Assembly (NCBI GenBank): GCA_039029195.1
Contig: JBCCGR010000001.1
Coordinates: 124,001 to 188,000 of the forward strand
Origin: JBCCGR01 sp039029195
Lineage (GTDB): Bacteria; Pseudomonadota; Alphaproteobacteria; Rhizobiales; Rhizobiaceae
DNA: 64,000 nucleotides
Direction of reading: 5' to 3'
Under the pieces are notes generated by a model, which saw only the letters and a program-made list of their open reading frames with translations, searched no databases and was not told the DNA's origin. The position numbers were made by a program, and so were the translations under genes. This document shows, in pieces, positions 55,330 to 63,982 of this stretch; the first letter of the stretch is position 1; every line of letters starts with the position of its first letter.

Positions 55330-56361
55330 ATGGGGTATACAGTCGCCATCGTAGGAGCCACGGGCAATGTGGGCCGCGAAGTTTTAAGCATATTGGACGA
55401 GCGCCAGTTTCCAGCCGACAAGGTTGTGCCATTGGCATCCCGCCGCAGCCAGGGGACCGAAGTCTCGTTTGGTGACAAAACCCTGAAGGTGCAGGCGCTG
55501 GACCACTATGATTTCAGCCAGGCAGACATTGCAATCATGTCGGCCGGCGGCTCGATTTCGAAGGAATGGGGACCGAAAATCGCCGCAACGGGCTGTGTTG
55601 TCATCGATAACTCATCTGCTTGGCGCTATGATCCAGACGTGCCCCTGATCGTTCCGGAAGTGAATCCGGATGACGTTGCTCAGTTTTCGAAGAAGAACAT
55701 CATCGCAAACCCGAACTGCTCCACAGCTCAGCTCGTTGTGGCACTGAAGCCTTTGCATGATCATGCAACCATCAAGCGGGTGGTGGTTTCAACTTACCAG
55801 TCGGTTTCAGGCGCCGGTAAGGACGGCATGGATGAACTGTTCAACCAGACACGTGCCGTGTTCGTGGCCGATCCGGTGGAGAATCAGCAGTTCACCAAGC
55901 GCATCGCCTTCAACTGTATTCCGCATATTGATGTGTTTCTCGATGACGGTTCCACCAAGGAAGAGTGGAAGATGACGGCAGAAACCAAGAAGATGCTCGA
56001 TCCCAAGATCAAGTTGACGGCAACCACGGTACGGGTGCCGGTATTCGTCTCCCATGCCGAAGCAGTCAACATCGAGTTTGAAAAGCCCATCTCGGCGGAT
56101 GAAGCGCGAGAAATTTTGCGTGAATCGCCCGGCTGTCTCGTCGTCGACAAGCGCGAGGACGGTGGATACGTCACGCCATATGAAGCGGCAGGTGAGGACG
56201 CCACCTACATTTCGCGGATCCGCGAAGATTCGACCATCGACAATGGTCTCAACATGTGGGTGGTTTCTGACAATCTGCGCAAAGGCGCAGCGCTGAACAC
56301 GGTTCAGATTGCAGAATTGCTTCTTAACCGCGGTCTGTTGGAAGAACGGAAAGCAGCTTGA
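55330..56361 (+). CDS. asd: Aspartate-semialdehyde dehydrogenase
   Basis: A 343-residue NADP-dependent enzyme common to lysine, threonine, methionine and diaminopimelate synthesis. NADP-binding GATGNVGREVL lies at the N-terminus, the catalytic Cys in NPNCSTAQLVVAL, and the family motif in STYQSVSGAGKDGMDEL. The substrate-binding RVPVFVSHAEAVNIEFE follows. GGAG lies 8 bases before the ATG. Monocistronic, followed by a double-hairpin repeat. Confidence 0.98.
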   Translation: MGYTVAIVGATGNVGREVLSILDERQFPADKVVPLASRRSQGTEVSFGDKTLKVQALDHYDFSQADIAIMSAGGSISKEWGPKIAATGCVVIDNSSAWRYDPDVPLIVPEVNPDDVAQFSKKNIIANPNCSTAQLVVALKPLHDHATIKRVVVSTYQSVSGAGKDGMDELFNQTRAVFVADPVENQQFTKRIAFNCIPHIDVFLDDGSTKEEWKMTAETKKMLDPKIKLTATTVRVPVFVSHAEAVNIEFEKPISADEAREILRESPGCLVVDKREDGGYVTPYEAAGEDATYISRIREDSTIDNGLNMWVVSDNLRKGAALNTVQIAELLLNRGLLEERKAA

Positions 56362-56460
56362 TTGCGGTTGGAATGGGCGTTGAGAGAATAAGTCGAGCAT
56401 GATGAGAGTCATTTCGCGAGGTTGATTCGACATCGCCTGCGGACAGTTTCCACTCGCCTT

Positions 56461-56540
56461 CGTCATTCCGGCCGTTACGGCCGGAATCTACAAATAGTAA
56501 AATAAACAGCTGGATTGCGGCCCTGAAGGCCGCAATGACG
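56461..56540. repeat. Double-hairpin intergenic repeat, copy 3
   Basis: Opposite orientation to copy 1: it begins GTCATTCCGGCC / GGCCGGAATC and ends GGATTGCGGCC / GGCCGCAATGACG. It lies between asd and the convergent DUF1194 gene. Confidence 0.87.
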
Positions 56541-56650
56541 ATTGATGGGTCGAATAGACGCCTCACGTTTTCCGATATGAATTCTCAATCCTAATCAGGA
56601 CGAGGATGAGAGCTTCCGAAGGTCATGAGATCTCGGCAACAACTCCACCC

Positions 56651-57424
56651 TCACCCGGGATTTGCGCAGATGTTCCGGTTTGAGGCAAGCAACAGGCGCG
56701 CCTTGTTCTTGCGCGGCGACAGATTGGCAATTTCGAGCACCAGCTTCTTTTTGAGTGCCCGCGGAAACTCCTCCCACGTCCGGGCGGTTACCGTGAAAGC
56801 ACCGGACCCGCCGATCACGCAGGACTTGTAGTATTCGTCCATCGAGCGGATGCCGAGCCGATGGTGCTCATGCGGCTTCATCAGCAACGGCAGTCCATTG
56901 ATCGTAATTCCTTTTTGAACCAGTTCATTGCGCATCAGATCGACCTGCGGCCCCTGATTATTCGGGCCGTCTCCTGAAATATCGAGGACCTGCCGATCGC
57001 CCACCAACGGCGATTCCACCAGCAATCTCTCTGCAAATGCCATTGCGCCGGAAATTGAAGTGGTGTCGTGCTTGCGAGGCGTGATGGTTTCCAGAAGCCT
57101 CGAGAACGCAAATGAGGACGCTTCATCACTGATCCGGCTCCAGGGAACAATGAGTTGCTGGGCGTTGGTGCCCGACCATTCGAAGTAGGTGACAGCAATG
57201 GACCCGCGCGGGCCGGACTGGATGGCCGCAATCACTTCCGGCGAGCGAAACGCTGCCTCATAGCCACGGCGCTGCAATGCGCGTTCTTGCTCATCCATCG
57301 AACTGGAAACATCGACAGCGAGCACGAGTTGCAGATCAACGCGCTCCTGAGCCGCGACACCATGCTGAAACACAGCGCTGACGAATAGACATAAAAGTGC
57401 AAACAGCCCTTTGAAGCGATCCAT
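56651..57424 (-). CDS. DUF1194 von Willebrand A-like exported protein, copy A
   Basis: A 257-residue protein with a signal peptide (FALLCLFVSAVFQHGVAAQ) and one DUF1194 domain related to von Willebrand factor A. The metal site DVSSSMD is at about residue 38, and LDISGDGPNNQGPQVD and the closing SCVIGGSGAF are conserved. The ATG at 57424 is preceded by GGAGG. A paralogue lies 2 kb away on the same strand. The family is periplasmic and uncharacterised; MIDAS retention suggests ligand binding. Confidence 0.88.
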   Translation of the reverse strand: MDRFKGLFALLCLFVSAVFQHGVAAQERVDLQLVLAVDVSSSMDEQERALQRRGYEAAFRSPEVIAAIQSGPRGSIAVTYFEWSGTNAQQLIVPWSRISDEASSFAFSRLLETITPRKHDTTSISGAMAFAERLLVESPLVGDRQVLDISGDGPNNQGPQVDLMRNELVQKGITINGLPLLMKPHEHHRLGIRSMDEYYKSCVIGGSGAFTVTARTWEEFPRALKKKLVLEIANLSPRKNKARLLLASNRNICANPG

Positions 57425-57627
57425 TTCCAGTCCTCCCGGGAACGAAACTCTAACAATCAAATCAGCATCTGTCTTTCCGCTCTGATCGGAATTTGCAGCT
57501 TCACCGCCTCGCTTACCGCAAGGAAGCGATCACAATGAGATGAACGATGAGAGTCGGGTTTGAGTTGAGAAGACCACGCGTTTGGCACAACGTTCGGCAA
57601 GATGTCATTTGACCAAGGGTCAGCCAA

Positions 57628-58470
57628 ATGAAACGACACAGTCTGCTTTCAATCCTGTTCCTGTCCATCGCCATTGGAGGGGTGGCATTCCTTGCCTCCC
57701 CTGCAAGTGCCTGCGGATCGGACACAGATTGCCAACTGGGTGATCGGACCTACCGCATCAAAATGCCTGATGGTTGGGATGGATCATCCAAAGTCGGCGC
57801 GATTGTATTCATGCATGGCTACCGTGGAACGGCTGCCGGCATCATGCGCAACAAATCGCTTACCAAGGCTGTTTCCAATCTCGGTTTGGCGCTGATTGCT
57901 CCAAAATCACTGCGTGCTGACTGGGCCATTCCCAATGCTCCAAACGCCGCCGATAAGAATGATCAATCCGAGTTCGCCTATTTCGATGCGCTGATTGCAG
58001 ATGTCATCCAAAACCACCATATTGATGCCAAACGGATCATGGCGTCTGGCTTCTCCGCTGGCGGCATGATGGTCTGGAACCTGATCTGTCAGCGCAGCGA
58101 GCGTTTTGCGGCATTCGCTCCGATTGCCGGCACCTTCTGGAAAGAGCCGCCGCGCTCCTGTCCGTCGCCGGTTCCTCATGTGATCCACACTCATGGAACG
58201 GCAGACAAAACGGTTCCGCTAACGGGTCGACGTATCGCGGATACCAAACAGGGCGACGTGTTCGAGACCCTCGCCATGATGCGGGCGGCAACGCCATATA
58301 AGAATCCGGTCCGCTCCACCAGCGGCATGCTGACCTGCCAGCGGGAGACCAACGCTCAAGGAAAAGTCCTCGAACTCTGCCTTCACTCAAAAGGGCACAC
58401 GTTTCGGACCGAATTCGTGGTTCGGGCGTGGAAAGAGTTTGAAAAGCTCGGCGCAATGGGTGATAGTTAA
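57628..58470 (+). CDS. PHB-depolymerase-like secreted esterase
   Basis: A 280-residue alpha/beta hydrolase with a signal peptide (ending near ASA, residue 28). The nucleophile is Ser in GFSAGG, the oxyanion segment is FMHGYRG, an acid is likely in HGTADKTVP and the catalytic His lies in SKGHTF. It resembles the LpqC/polyhydroxybutyrate depolymerase esterase family; the real substrate is unknown. Six cysteines may form disulfides. It lies between two minus-strand DUF1194 genes together with the ABM-like gene. Confidence 0.85.
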   Translation: MKRHSLLSILFLSIAIGGVAFLASPASACGSDTDCQLGDRTYRIKMPDGWDGSSKVGAIVFMHGYRGTAAGIMRNKSLTKAVSNLGLALIAPKSLRADWAIPNAPNAADKNDQSEFAYFDALIADVIQNHHIDAKRIMASGFSAGGMMVWNLICQRSERFAAFAPIAGTFWKEPPRSCPSPVPHVIHTHGTADKTVPLTGRRIADTKQGDVFETLAMMRAATPYKNPVRSTSGMLTCQRETNAQGKVLELCLHSKGHTFRTEFVVRAWKEFEKLGAMGDS

Positions 58471-58500
58471 TTAACATTTTTATTAATCAAAGGGATTCCC

Positions 58501-58797
58501 ATGTCACTTCTGGTGGAATACTCGGTCAATGATGGTATGGCTCAGGCCCAGATTGATGCCCTGAAGGTCTTTGTTGAGGGGCTAAAGGCAATCGGAGACG
58601 AAGGCTTCGACTACACAGCCTTCGAAACCGACGACCCGACCAAATTCATCGCTGTTCTTGAGTTTGATGATGACGCCGCAAAGCAACGCTTTCTGGACAG
58701 TTCCGCTTTCGCTGAATATCGCGACGGCTCCGAGGACCGTTTTCCTGGACCGCCTTCCACCACCACAATTCGTTTGGTCGCAAGCACACGGGACTAG
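58501..58797 (+). CDS. Small ABM-like (dimeric alpha/beta barrel) protein
   Basis: A 98-residue protein with the strand-helix pattern of antibiotic-biosynthesis-monooxygenase-like dimeric barrels (SLLVEYSV, FDYTAFETDDPTKFIAVLEF, AKQRFLDSSAFAEYRDG, TTTIRLV). AAAGGGA lies before the ATG. It begins 30 bp after the esterase and is probably co-transcribed. The fold suggests a small oxygenase or a stress-related protein; the function is unassigned. Confidence 0.6.
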   Translation: MSLLVEYSVNDGMAQAQIDALKVFVEGLKAIGDEGFDYTAFETDDPTKFIAVLEFDDDAAKQRFLDSSAFAEYRDGSEDRFPGPPSTTTIRLVASTRD

Positions 58798-58799
58798 CC

Positions 58800-59615
58800 C
58801 TATGGCAGGTCATAGGTATCGATAAACCGCTGCCAGATTTTCTCACCAATCAGGCAATCATAGGACTTGGAGCCCGCGCCATCGGATGTTCTCCAGACAC
58901 GAGCACGCTCTGGTGGGGTTCGACCAGCCAATTCCAGGATCAGCTTCTGGCGAACAGCGGCTGGAAACTGCGACCATTCCAGCACCGGAATGACGAAGGC
59001 AGCCGGGCCTCCGATCACGCAATGCCGGTAATAATCGTCAAGATCATCAAGATGCCAGCGCGCGCCCAGACCTTCCTTTGTCATCAGCGGCAGGCCGTTG
59101 ATAACAATACCTTTTGCCAGCACGTCTGCCCGAGCCTCGAGCACCGGACGTCCCTGATTGTTTGGCCCATCACCCGAAACATCAATAATTCTCCGGTTTG
59201 AGGTGTAGCCGTTTCCGTCAAAGCGTTTGGCCATCTCGTCAAGCACGCCGGAAATGGAGGTTCGTCGCAGCGCAGGATCAAACCTCGCCGTTAATTTGGC
59301 GGCAAAGGCAGCGGCATCGGCACCACTTGAAATCAGGGTCCAGTCGACGATCGTTCTTTGGGAGTAGACCCCCGCCCATTCCACGTAAGTGACAGCTATG
59401 CGACCCAGCAAACCTTTGCGGATTGCATCAGCGACTTCCGGACTGGCGAGCGCTTCAGCATACCCCCGCCTTTGAATTTCCAATTCGTTCGCAGACATGG
59501 ATCGCGAGACATCAACAGCCAGCACAAGCTGAACATCGACTTCGATCTCATCAGCAGCAGCAGATTGTTGCCACACGAAGATCAGAAGCACCGCAATCAG
59601 TTTCCATATCCGCAT
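58800..59615 (-). CDS. DUF1194 von Willebrand A-like exported protein, copy B
   Basis: A 271-residue paralogue of the gene at 56651-57424, with a signal peptide (LIAVLLIFVWQQSAAA). It has the metal site DVSRSMS, IIDVSGDGPNNQGRPV, GLPLMTKEGLG and HCVIGGPAAF. Its C-terminus is about 20 residues longer. It is convergent with the ABM-like gene, with 2 bp between the stop codons. The function is unknown, as for copy A. Confidence 0.88.
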   Translation of the reverse strand: MRIWKLIAVLLIFVWQQSAAADEIEVDVQLVLAVDVSRSMSANELEIQRRGYAEALASPEVADAIRKGLLGRIAVTYVEWAGVYSQRTIVDWTLISSGADAAAFAAKLTARFDPALRRTSISGVLDEMAKRFDGNGYTSNRRIIDVSGDGPNNQGRPVLEARADVLAKGIVINGLPLMTKEGLGARWHLDDLDDYYRHCVIGGPAAFVIPVLEWSQFPAAVRQKLILELAGRTPPERARVWRTSDGAGSKSYDCLIGEKIWQRFIDTYDLP

Positions 59616-59690
59616 GCCCGCAGTCTGACGCGACGACCATCAGATTGTCGAGTCGGTGGACCGGAACATGTGATCACATTTGCGGGTTTC

Positions 59691-60128
59691 TCAAGCAGGC
59701 TTCAGTGTTTCTGGATCAATTCCACCCATGCGGCACACTTCGATCCACTCATCTTCGAGCACAGGCTGAACCGAAAGCCGGGTGTTTTTGACCAGCGCCA
59801 TTTCCGAAAGCGCCTCATTTGCCTTGATGTCCGGCAATTTCACCGGATTTGGTACGTCCGCAAGAGCCCGAACATGCACGCAGTCCCAGCGTTCATCATC
59901 CGTAGTGGAATCCGGCGCGCTTTCGGCAGAAATCTCCACCACGCCCACAACGTCCAGGCCTTCATTGGAATGATAGAAAAATCCGCGGTCTCCAATCTTC
60001 ATTTCACGCATATTGTTGCGCGCCTGATAGTTGCGGATCCCATCCCACTCCTCTCCGACATCACCCTTGGCTTTTTGTTGATCCCATGACCATTTGAAGG
60101 GTTCGGATTTGAACAACCAGTAGCGCAT
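59691..60128 (-). CDS. EVE domain protein (thymocyte nuclear protein 1 family)
   Basis: A 145-residue protein, one EVE domain of PUA-like fold: MRYWLFKSEPFKWSWDQ, EEWDGIRNYQARNNMREM, GDRGFFYHSNEGLDVVGVVEI and a RLSVQPVLEDEW end. EVE domains bind modified bases in DNA or RNA. The ATG at 60128 is the conserved start. It lies 17 bp after gpsA on the same strand and is likely in its operon. Confidence 0.92.
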   Translation of the reverse strand: MRYWLFKSEPFKWSWDQQKAKGDVGEEWDGIRNYQARNNMREMKIGDRGFFYHSNEGLDVVGVVEISAESAPDSTTDDERWDCVHVRALADVPNPVKLPDIKANEALSEMALVKNTRLSVQPVLEDEWIEVCRMGGIDPETLKPA

Positions 60129-60145
60129 GTGCGATCTCCGCAGGA

Positions 60146-61135
60146 TCAAGACGAATTGATTTCCGCTTTTAACGGGCGCGACAAGAGCTGCGCAACCGCA
60201 TCATCCACAGAAATACGTTTGCCGAGCACTTCCGTGATCGCATCAATGATTGGCGTGTCCACTTGGTTTTGTCTGGCAATTCTTGCAGCAATCTCTGCTG
60301 TGAACGCACCTTCGGCCAGTGGTAGATTTGTCAAATCCTCCGCGCGAGCAAGCGCAACGCCATAAGAAAAGTTGCGCGATTGAGGGCTGGAACAGGTGAG
60401 CACCAGATCGCCCAAACCTGAAAGGCCCGACAGGGTTTCGGCCCTGGCGCCCAGTGCAACAGCAAGACGATTGATCTCGGCAAATCCGCGGGCGATCAGC
60501 GCGGCTTCGGCGCTGGCACCCAGAGCAAGCCCGCGCGCCGCGCCCACGGCAAGCGCCATGACATTCTTCAACGCACCCCCCAATTCCGCACCACGAACAT
60601 CGTCGCTCGCATAGATCCTGAATGTAGGCGTGGAAAGTGCCTTCGAGAGTTCACTTGCATGCTCAATCGTATCCGCGGCAAGCGTCACGGCGGTTGGCTT
60701 ACCGGTGGCCACATCCACTGCGAAGCTCGGTCCGGACAGAACGGCGACATGATTGTCGTGAAGCTGTTTAGTGGCAATATCGCTCAACAGTTTGCCGGAC
60801 TGCCGATCAATCCCTTTGGCGCAAAGAACAACGGAAGCGGACTTGCTAACAGACCCTGCCATCTCTTCACATAGTCTGGCAAAGCTCTGCGCTGGTGTCA
60901 CCGCCAGCAAAATATCCGTATGCAGCGCACGCTTAAAATCCCCGGTTGCTTCGAGTTTTTCGCAAAGGTCAATTCCGGGAAGATATTTTGCGTTCTTGCG
61001 GCTCTCATTGATGGATTTGACTGTGTCTTGGTCACGCATCCATTGGATCACCGAGTGACCATTTGCGGACAACATCGTTGCGAGCGCTGTGCCCCACGCA
61101 CCGCCTCCCAAAACGCCGATGCGTTTCGCGATCAT
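60146..61135 (-). CDS. gpsA: Glycerol-3-phosphate dehydrogenase [NAD(P)+]
   Basis: A 329-residue enzyme that makes sn-glycerol-3-phosphate for phospholipids. The N-terminal Rossmann motif is GVLGGGAWGTALATML. The catalytic-domain motifs GGALKNVMALAVGAARGL and SGLGDLVLTCSSPQSRN are diagnostic. The start overlaps the tsaD stop by four bases, so the genes are coupled. Confidence 0.97.
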   Translation of the reverse strand: MIAKRIGVLGGGAWGTALATMLSANGHSVIQWMRDQDTVKSINESRKNAKYLPGIDLCEKLEATGDFKRALHTDILLAVTPAQSFARLCEEMAGSVSKSASVVLCAKGIDRQSGKLLSDIATKQLHDNHVAVLSGPSFAVDVATGKPTAVTLAADTIEHASELSKALSTPTFRIYASDDVRGAELGGALKNVMALAVGAARGLALGASAEAALIARGFAEINRLAVALGARAETLSGLSGLGDLVLTCSSPQSRNFSYGVALARAEDLTNLPLAEGAFTAEIAARIARQNQVDTPIIDAITEVLGKRISVDDAVAQLLSRPLKAEINSS

Positions 61136-62226
61136 ACTTTTGCTCCGCGCTTTCCTGATCCAACAACAGTCTGACTATCTGCATCAAGTGGCCAGCGCGG
61201 ACGGATTTCAAAATCAAGACCGTGGGTCTCGCCCCGGGCAAAACGTTCTGCACCAGCCCATGCAATCATCGCCGCATTGTCAGTGCACAGATTGAGTGGC
61301 GGTGCCTCAAATTGCCAGCCGCTTGACGCAACGACGTCTTCCAGCGCCGTCCGTATGGTCAAATTGGCAGCAACCCCACCAGCAACGATCAGCGTATTGG
61401 GTATATCGGAAACCGTTTCCCGATAGCGATCAATTGAACGCTTTACCCTGTCGGCCACCACATCACACACGGCACTCTGGAAAGAGGCGCACAGATCGCC
61501 GACAGCTTGATCGTCCAGCGGTGCATTGCGTTCCGCCTCCAATCGCACCGCCGTCTTCAGGCCGGAGAATGACATGTTGAGCGTCTCTTCACCCGACAAG
61601 GGTCTCGGAAACCGGAATCGCGCGGCGTTGCCGTCTTTCGCTGCCTTTTCCACGTTCGGGCCACCAGGATAAGGAAGCGATAGCAATTTCGCCGTCTTGT
61701 CGAATGCCTCGCCCAGCGCATCATCAATAGTCGTTGCCCAGCGCTCATAGTCACCGACATCACGCACCAGAACAATCTGGCTGTGACCACCAGAAACCAA
61801 AAGCAACAAATAGGGAAATGTCACGCCGCTGGTTAGTCGCGGGGTAAGCGCATGACCTTCAAGGTGATTGATGGCGAGAAGCGGTTTGTTGGCAGCGAAA
61901 GCCAGTGCCTTCGCCGTCATTGATCCAACAATCAGCCCTCCCGCCAAACCGGGGCCCGCCGTAACGGCGATGGCGTCGATGTCATTGAGGGTCTTGTCGG
62001 CATCGTGCAACGCGGCTCGCACCACACCATCCATCGCATCAAGATGTGCACGTGCGGCAATTTCAGGGACCACGCCACCAAAAGCCGCGTGTTCGTCAAT
62101 CTGGCTCAGCACAACGTTTGACAGAATATTGCCTTCGCCGGTCTGGGAACGAACCACCACCGACGCGGCTGTTTCATCGCAGCTTGCCTCGATACCAAGC
62201 ACGGTCGGAGCGGTGGAATCACTCAT
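61132..62226 (-). CDS. tsaD: tRNA N6-threonylcarbamoyladenosine transferase
   Basis: A 364-residue ASKHA-fold enzyme that completes the t6A37 tRNA modification with TsaB, TsaC and TsaE. The start TVLGIEASCDETAAS, the metal-binding HLEGH motif and the LLLVSGGHSQIVLV and VAGGVAANLTIR segments identify it. It overlaps gpsA downstream and rimM upstream by four and eight bases, so rimM-tsaD-gpsA-EVE look like one transcript. Confidence 0.97.
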   Translation of the reverse strand: MSDSTAPTVLGIEASCDETAASVVVRSQTGEGNILSNVVLSQIDEHAAFGGVVPEIAARAHLDAMDGVVRAALHDADKTLNDIDAIAVTAGPGLAGGLIVGSMTAKALAFAANKPLLAINHLEGHALTPRLTSGVTFPYLLLLVSGGHSQIVLVRDVGDYERWATTIDDALGEAFDKTAKLLSLPYPGGPNVEKAAKDGNAARFRFPRPLSGEETLNMSFSGLKTAVRLEAERNAPLDDQAVGDLCASFQSAVCDVVADRVKRSIDRYRETVSDIPNTLIVAGGVAANLTIRTALEDVVASSGWQFEAPPLNLCTDNAAMIAWAGAERFARGETHGLDFEIRPRWPLDADSQTVVGSGKRGAKV

Positions 62227-62758
62227 CCCGCTCGCTCACTTCCACTGGCCGAACAACAACCAGGCGCCCGTTGGCGATATCAATATCCGGCACATTTTCG
62301 CGGGTGAACGCGACAAACCAGGATTTTCCTCGTCGCAGTTTACCATCCAGTATCGGTGCAACTTCGACAAGATCATCGGCACCGAAGTTCGGCACTGCGA
62401 TCACCTCGCCGAGTGTTTCGCCATCTGAATCCACCGCTTCAAGACCAATCAAATCATTGAGATAGAATTCGTCCTCTTCCTCAACATCGGGCAAACGCGC
62501 GCGGTCGACATAAAGAAGCGTGCCGCGCATTTCATCCGCCGCATTGCGGTCGCAGACCCCCTTCAAGGAGACAACATAACGTTCACCGACCCGCTTGACG
62601 CGGGCGATGAAAATGCTTTTGCCGGTGTCGGTCTGAAACGGATTGAACCGGGTCAGTCCAAGGGGATCTTCCGCATAAATTTGTGCACGCAGTTCGCCGC
62701 GCAGCCCATGAGCCGCGCCGAGCTCGGCCATCAGGATCAGACTGTCAGAGCCAGACAT
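62219..62758 (-). CDS. rimM: Ribosome maturation factor RimM
   Basis: A 179-residue protein with an N-terminal RimM barrel (AELGAAHGLRGELRAQIYAEDP) and a C-terminal PRC-barrel (DEFYLNDLIGLEAVDSDGETLGEVI). It assists 30S assembly around S19. It overlaps tsaD by eight bases. trmD and rplS, its common neighbours, are not next to it here. A double-hairpin repeat separates it from rpsP. Confidence 0.96.
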   Translation of the reverse strand: MSGSDSLILMAELGAAHGLRGELRAQIYAEDPLGLTRFNPFQTDTGKSIFIARVKRVGERYVVSLKGVCDRNAADEMRGTLLYVDRARLPDVEEEDEFYLNDLIGLEAVDSDGETLGEVIAVPNFGADDLVEVAPILDGKLRRGKSWFVAFTRENVPDIDIANGRLVVVRPVEVSERDE

Positions 62759-62808
62759 GGATTTCCGATTCGACTCCGCTTGCGATGGCGCTGGTTCACA
62801 ATTCCTTT

Positions 62809-62834
62809 GTCATTGCCGCCACGGTGGCAATCCA
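62809..62834. repeat. Half copy of the double-hairpin repeat
   Basis: GTCATTGCC-GCCACGGT-GGCAATCC has the same flanks (GTCATT and AATCC) as stem one of the full copies, but no second stem. It lies 105 bp from copy 4. Confidence 0.55.
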
Positions 62835-62938
62835 GTGCCGTATCGGGATTGACCGACCTCACGTCGTTCAGCCCGCCGCCCTGGACACCCGCTGTGACGG
62901 GTGAGAGGAAGGCAATTGAGATCAACTTGCCTCCACCG

Positions 62939-63010
62939 CCATTGCGACTTTCAGGGCCGCAATCCACCAGCTGGACTTTCTGGATCCCGGTCGTAAAGAC
63001 CGGGATGACG
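62939..63010. repeat. Double-hairpin intergenic repeat, copy 4
   Basis: Stem one is partly decayed (ATTGCGACTTTCAGGGCCGCAAT). Stem two, GGATCCCGGTC / GACCGGGATGACG, carries a C-to-T change on one arm matched by G-to-A on the other relative to copy 1. It lies between rpsP and rimM, which are on the same strand. Confidence 0.82.
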
Positions 63011-63039
63011 AAAGCGGATGGCGTTAATACCAACCGATA

Positions 63040-63450
63040 TTACTCAGCAGCAGCGGCTTCTTCAGCCGGAGCTTCTGCTTCAGCGGCGGCCTCGGCAGCA
63101 GCAGCTTTGGCTTCTTCTTCCTTGGCAGCCTTCTCGTCGAGACGTTCCTGGGCCTTTTTGCCAAGCTTCGCCTTGTTTGGATTGTTGCGCGCCTCACGCT
63201 TGGCAAGACCGGCTGCATCCAGAAAGCGCAGAACACGGTCAGTCGGGGTCGCACCGTGGTCGAGCCAGTATTTGATGCGCTCTTCGTTGAGTGTCACGCG
63301 CTCAGCAGAATCCTTCGGCAACAAGGGATTGTAGGTGCCAAGCTTCTCAATGAAGCGGCCATCGCGTGGTGCACGCACATCGGCGGCAACAATGCGATAG
63401 TAGGGGCGCTTTTTGGAGCCGCCGCGGGCCAGTCTGATTTTGGTAGCCAT
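63040..63450 (-). CDS. rpsP: 30S ribosomal protein S16
   Basis: A 136-residue protein. Residues 1-85 are standard S16 (MATKIRLARGGSKKRPYYRI, DGRFIEKLGTYNPL, RIKYWLDHGATPTDRV). The C-terminal 50 residues form a Lys- then Ala/Glu-rich tail, an extension common but variable in alphaproteobacteria. The ATG at 63450 is the conserved start; the frame upstream is unsupported. It ends 281 bp before rimM. Confidence 0.96.
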   Translation of the reverse strand: MATKIRLARGGSKKRPYYRIVAADVRAPRDGRFIEKLGTYNPLLPKDSAERVTLNEERIKYWLDHGATPTDRVLRFLDAAGLAKREARNNPNKAKLGKKAQERLDEKAAKEEEAKAAAAEAAAEAEAPAEEAAAAE

Positions 63451-63463
63451 GATTGGATTTCCT

Positions 63464-63982
63464 TCAGGATTGTAGAGTGTTTTCAGGATGGATGTGCCGA
63501 AACACCAACCGCGGATGGCCGCGAAGAGTGGTTTCAGCTTCAACAGTTGCGCCAAGGCGTTTCGCCACGGCCTGTGATTTCAAATTGTCCGGATGGACAT
63601 AACTCATCAGCGGAGGCAGCTTCAGGTCAAATGCTGCCCATTGCTGAACACGTCTGGCGGCTTCGATTGCGAAACCCTTGCCTTCGCTTCCGGCATAGAG
63701 GCTCCACAACAATTCAGGCTCTTCAATGTCGAGCGGAAACCAGAGCCCGGTGTAGCCAAGAACAGAACCGGTCTTTTCCTGAACAGCGAAGCTGCCCAGA
63801 CCGCGAAGACGCCACTCGCCAAGCATTGCGCAAAACATCGACCAGGCCGTCGAGGCATCAACAGTGCCGGAGATGAAGTGCGCAGTGCGGTCTGGGTCTG
63901 CCCAAAACGCACTGAAGCCATCAAAGTCTTCCAGCCGCCATTCGCGCAGGATCAGTCGCTCGGTTTCAAGAACAGGTGTCAT
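63464..63982 (-). CDS. GNAT family N-acetyltransferase (RimJ/RimL-like)
   Basis: A 172-residue protein with the Acetyltransf_3 pattern: TERLILREWRLEDFDGF at the N-terminus, GSFAVQEKTGSVLGYTGLW, ELLWSLYAGSEGKGFAIEAARRV (acetyl-CoA site) and SYVHPDNLKSQAVAKRLGA. It ends 13 bp before rpsP on the same strand, so transcription may run into rpsP. The acceptor is unknown. Confidence 0.92.
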   Translation of the reverse strand: MTPVLETERLILREWRLEDFDGFSAFWADPDRTAHFISGTVDASTAWSMFCAMLGEWRLRGLGSFAVQEKTGSVLGYTGLWFPLDIEEPELLWSLYAGSEGKGFAIEAARRVQQWAAFDLKLPPLMSYVHPDNLKSQAVAKRLGATVEAETTLRGHPRLVFRHIHPENTLQS

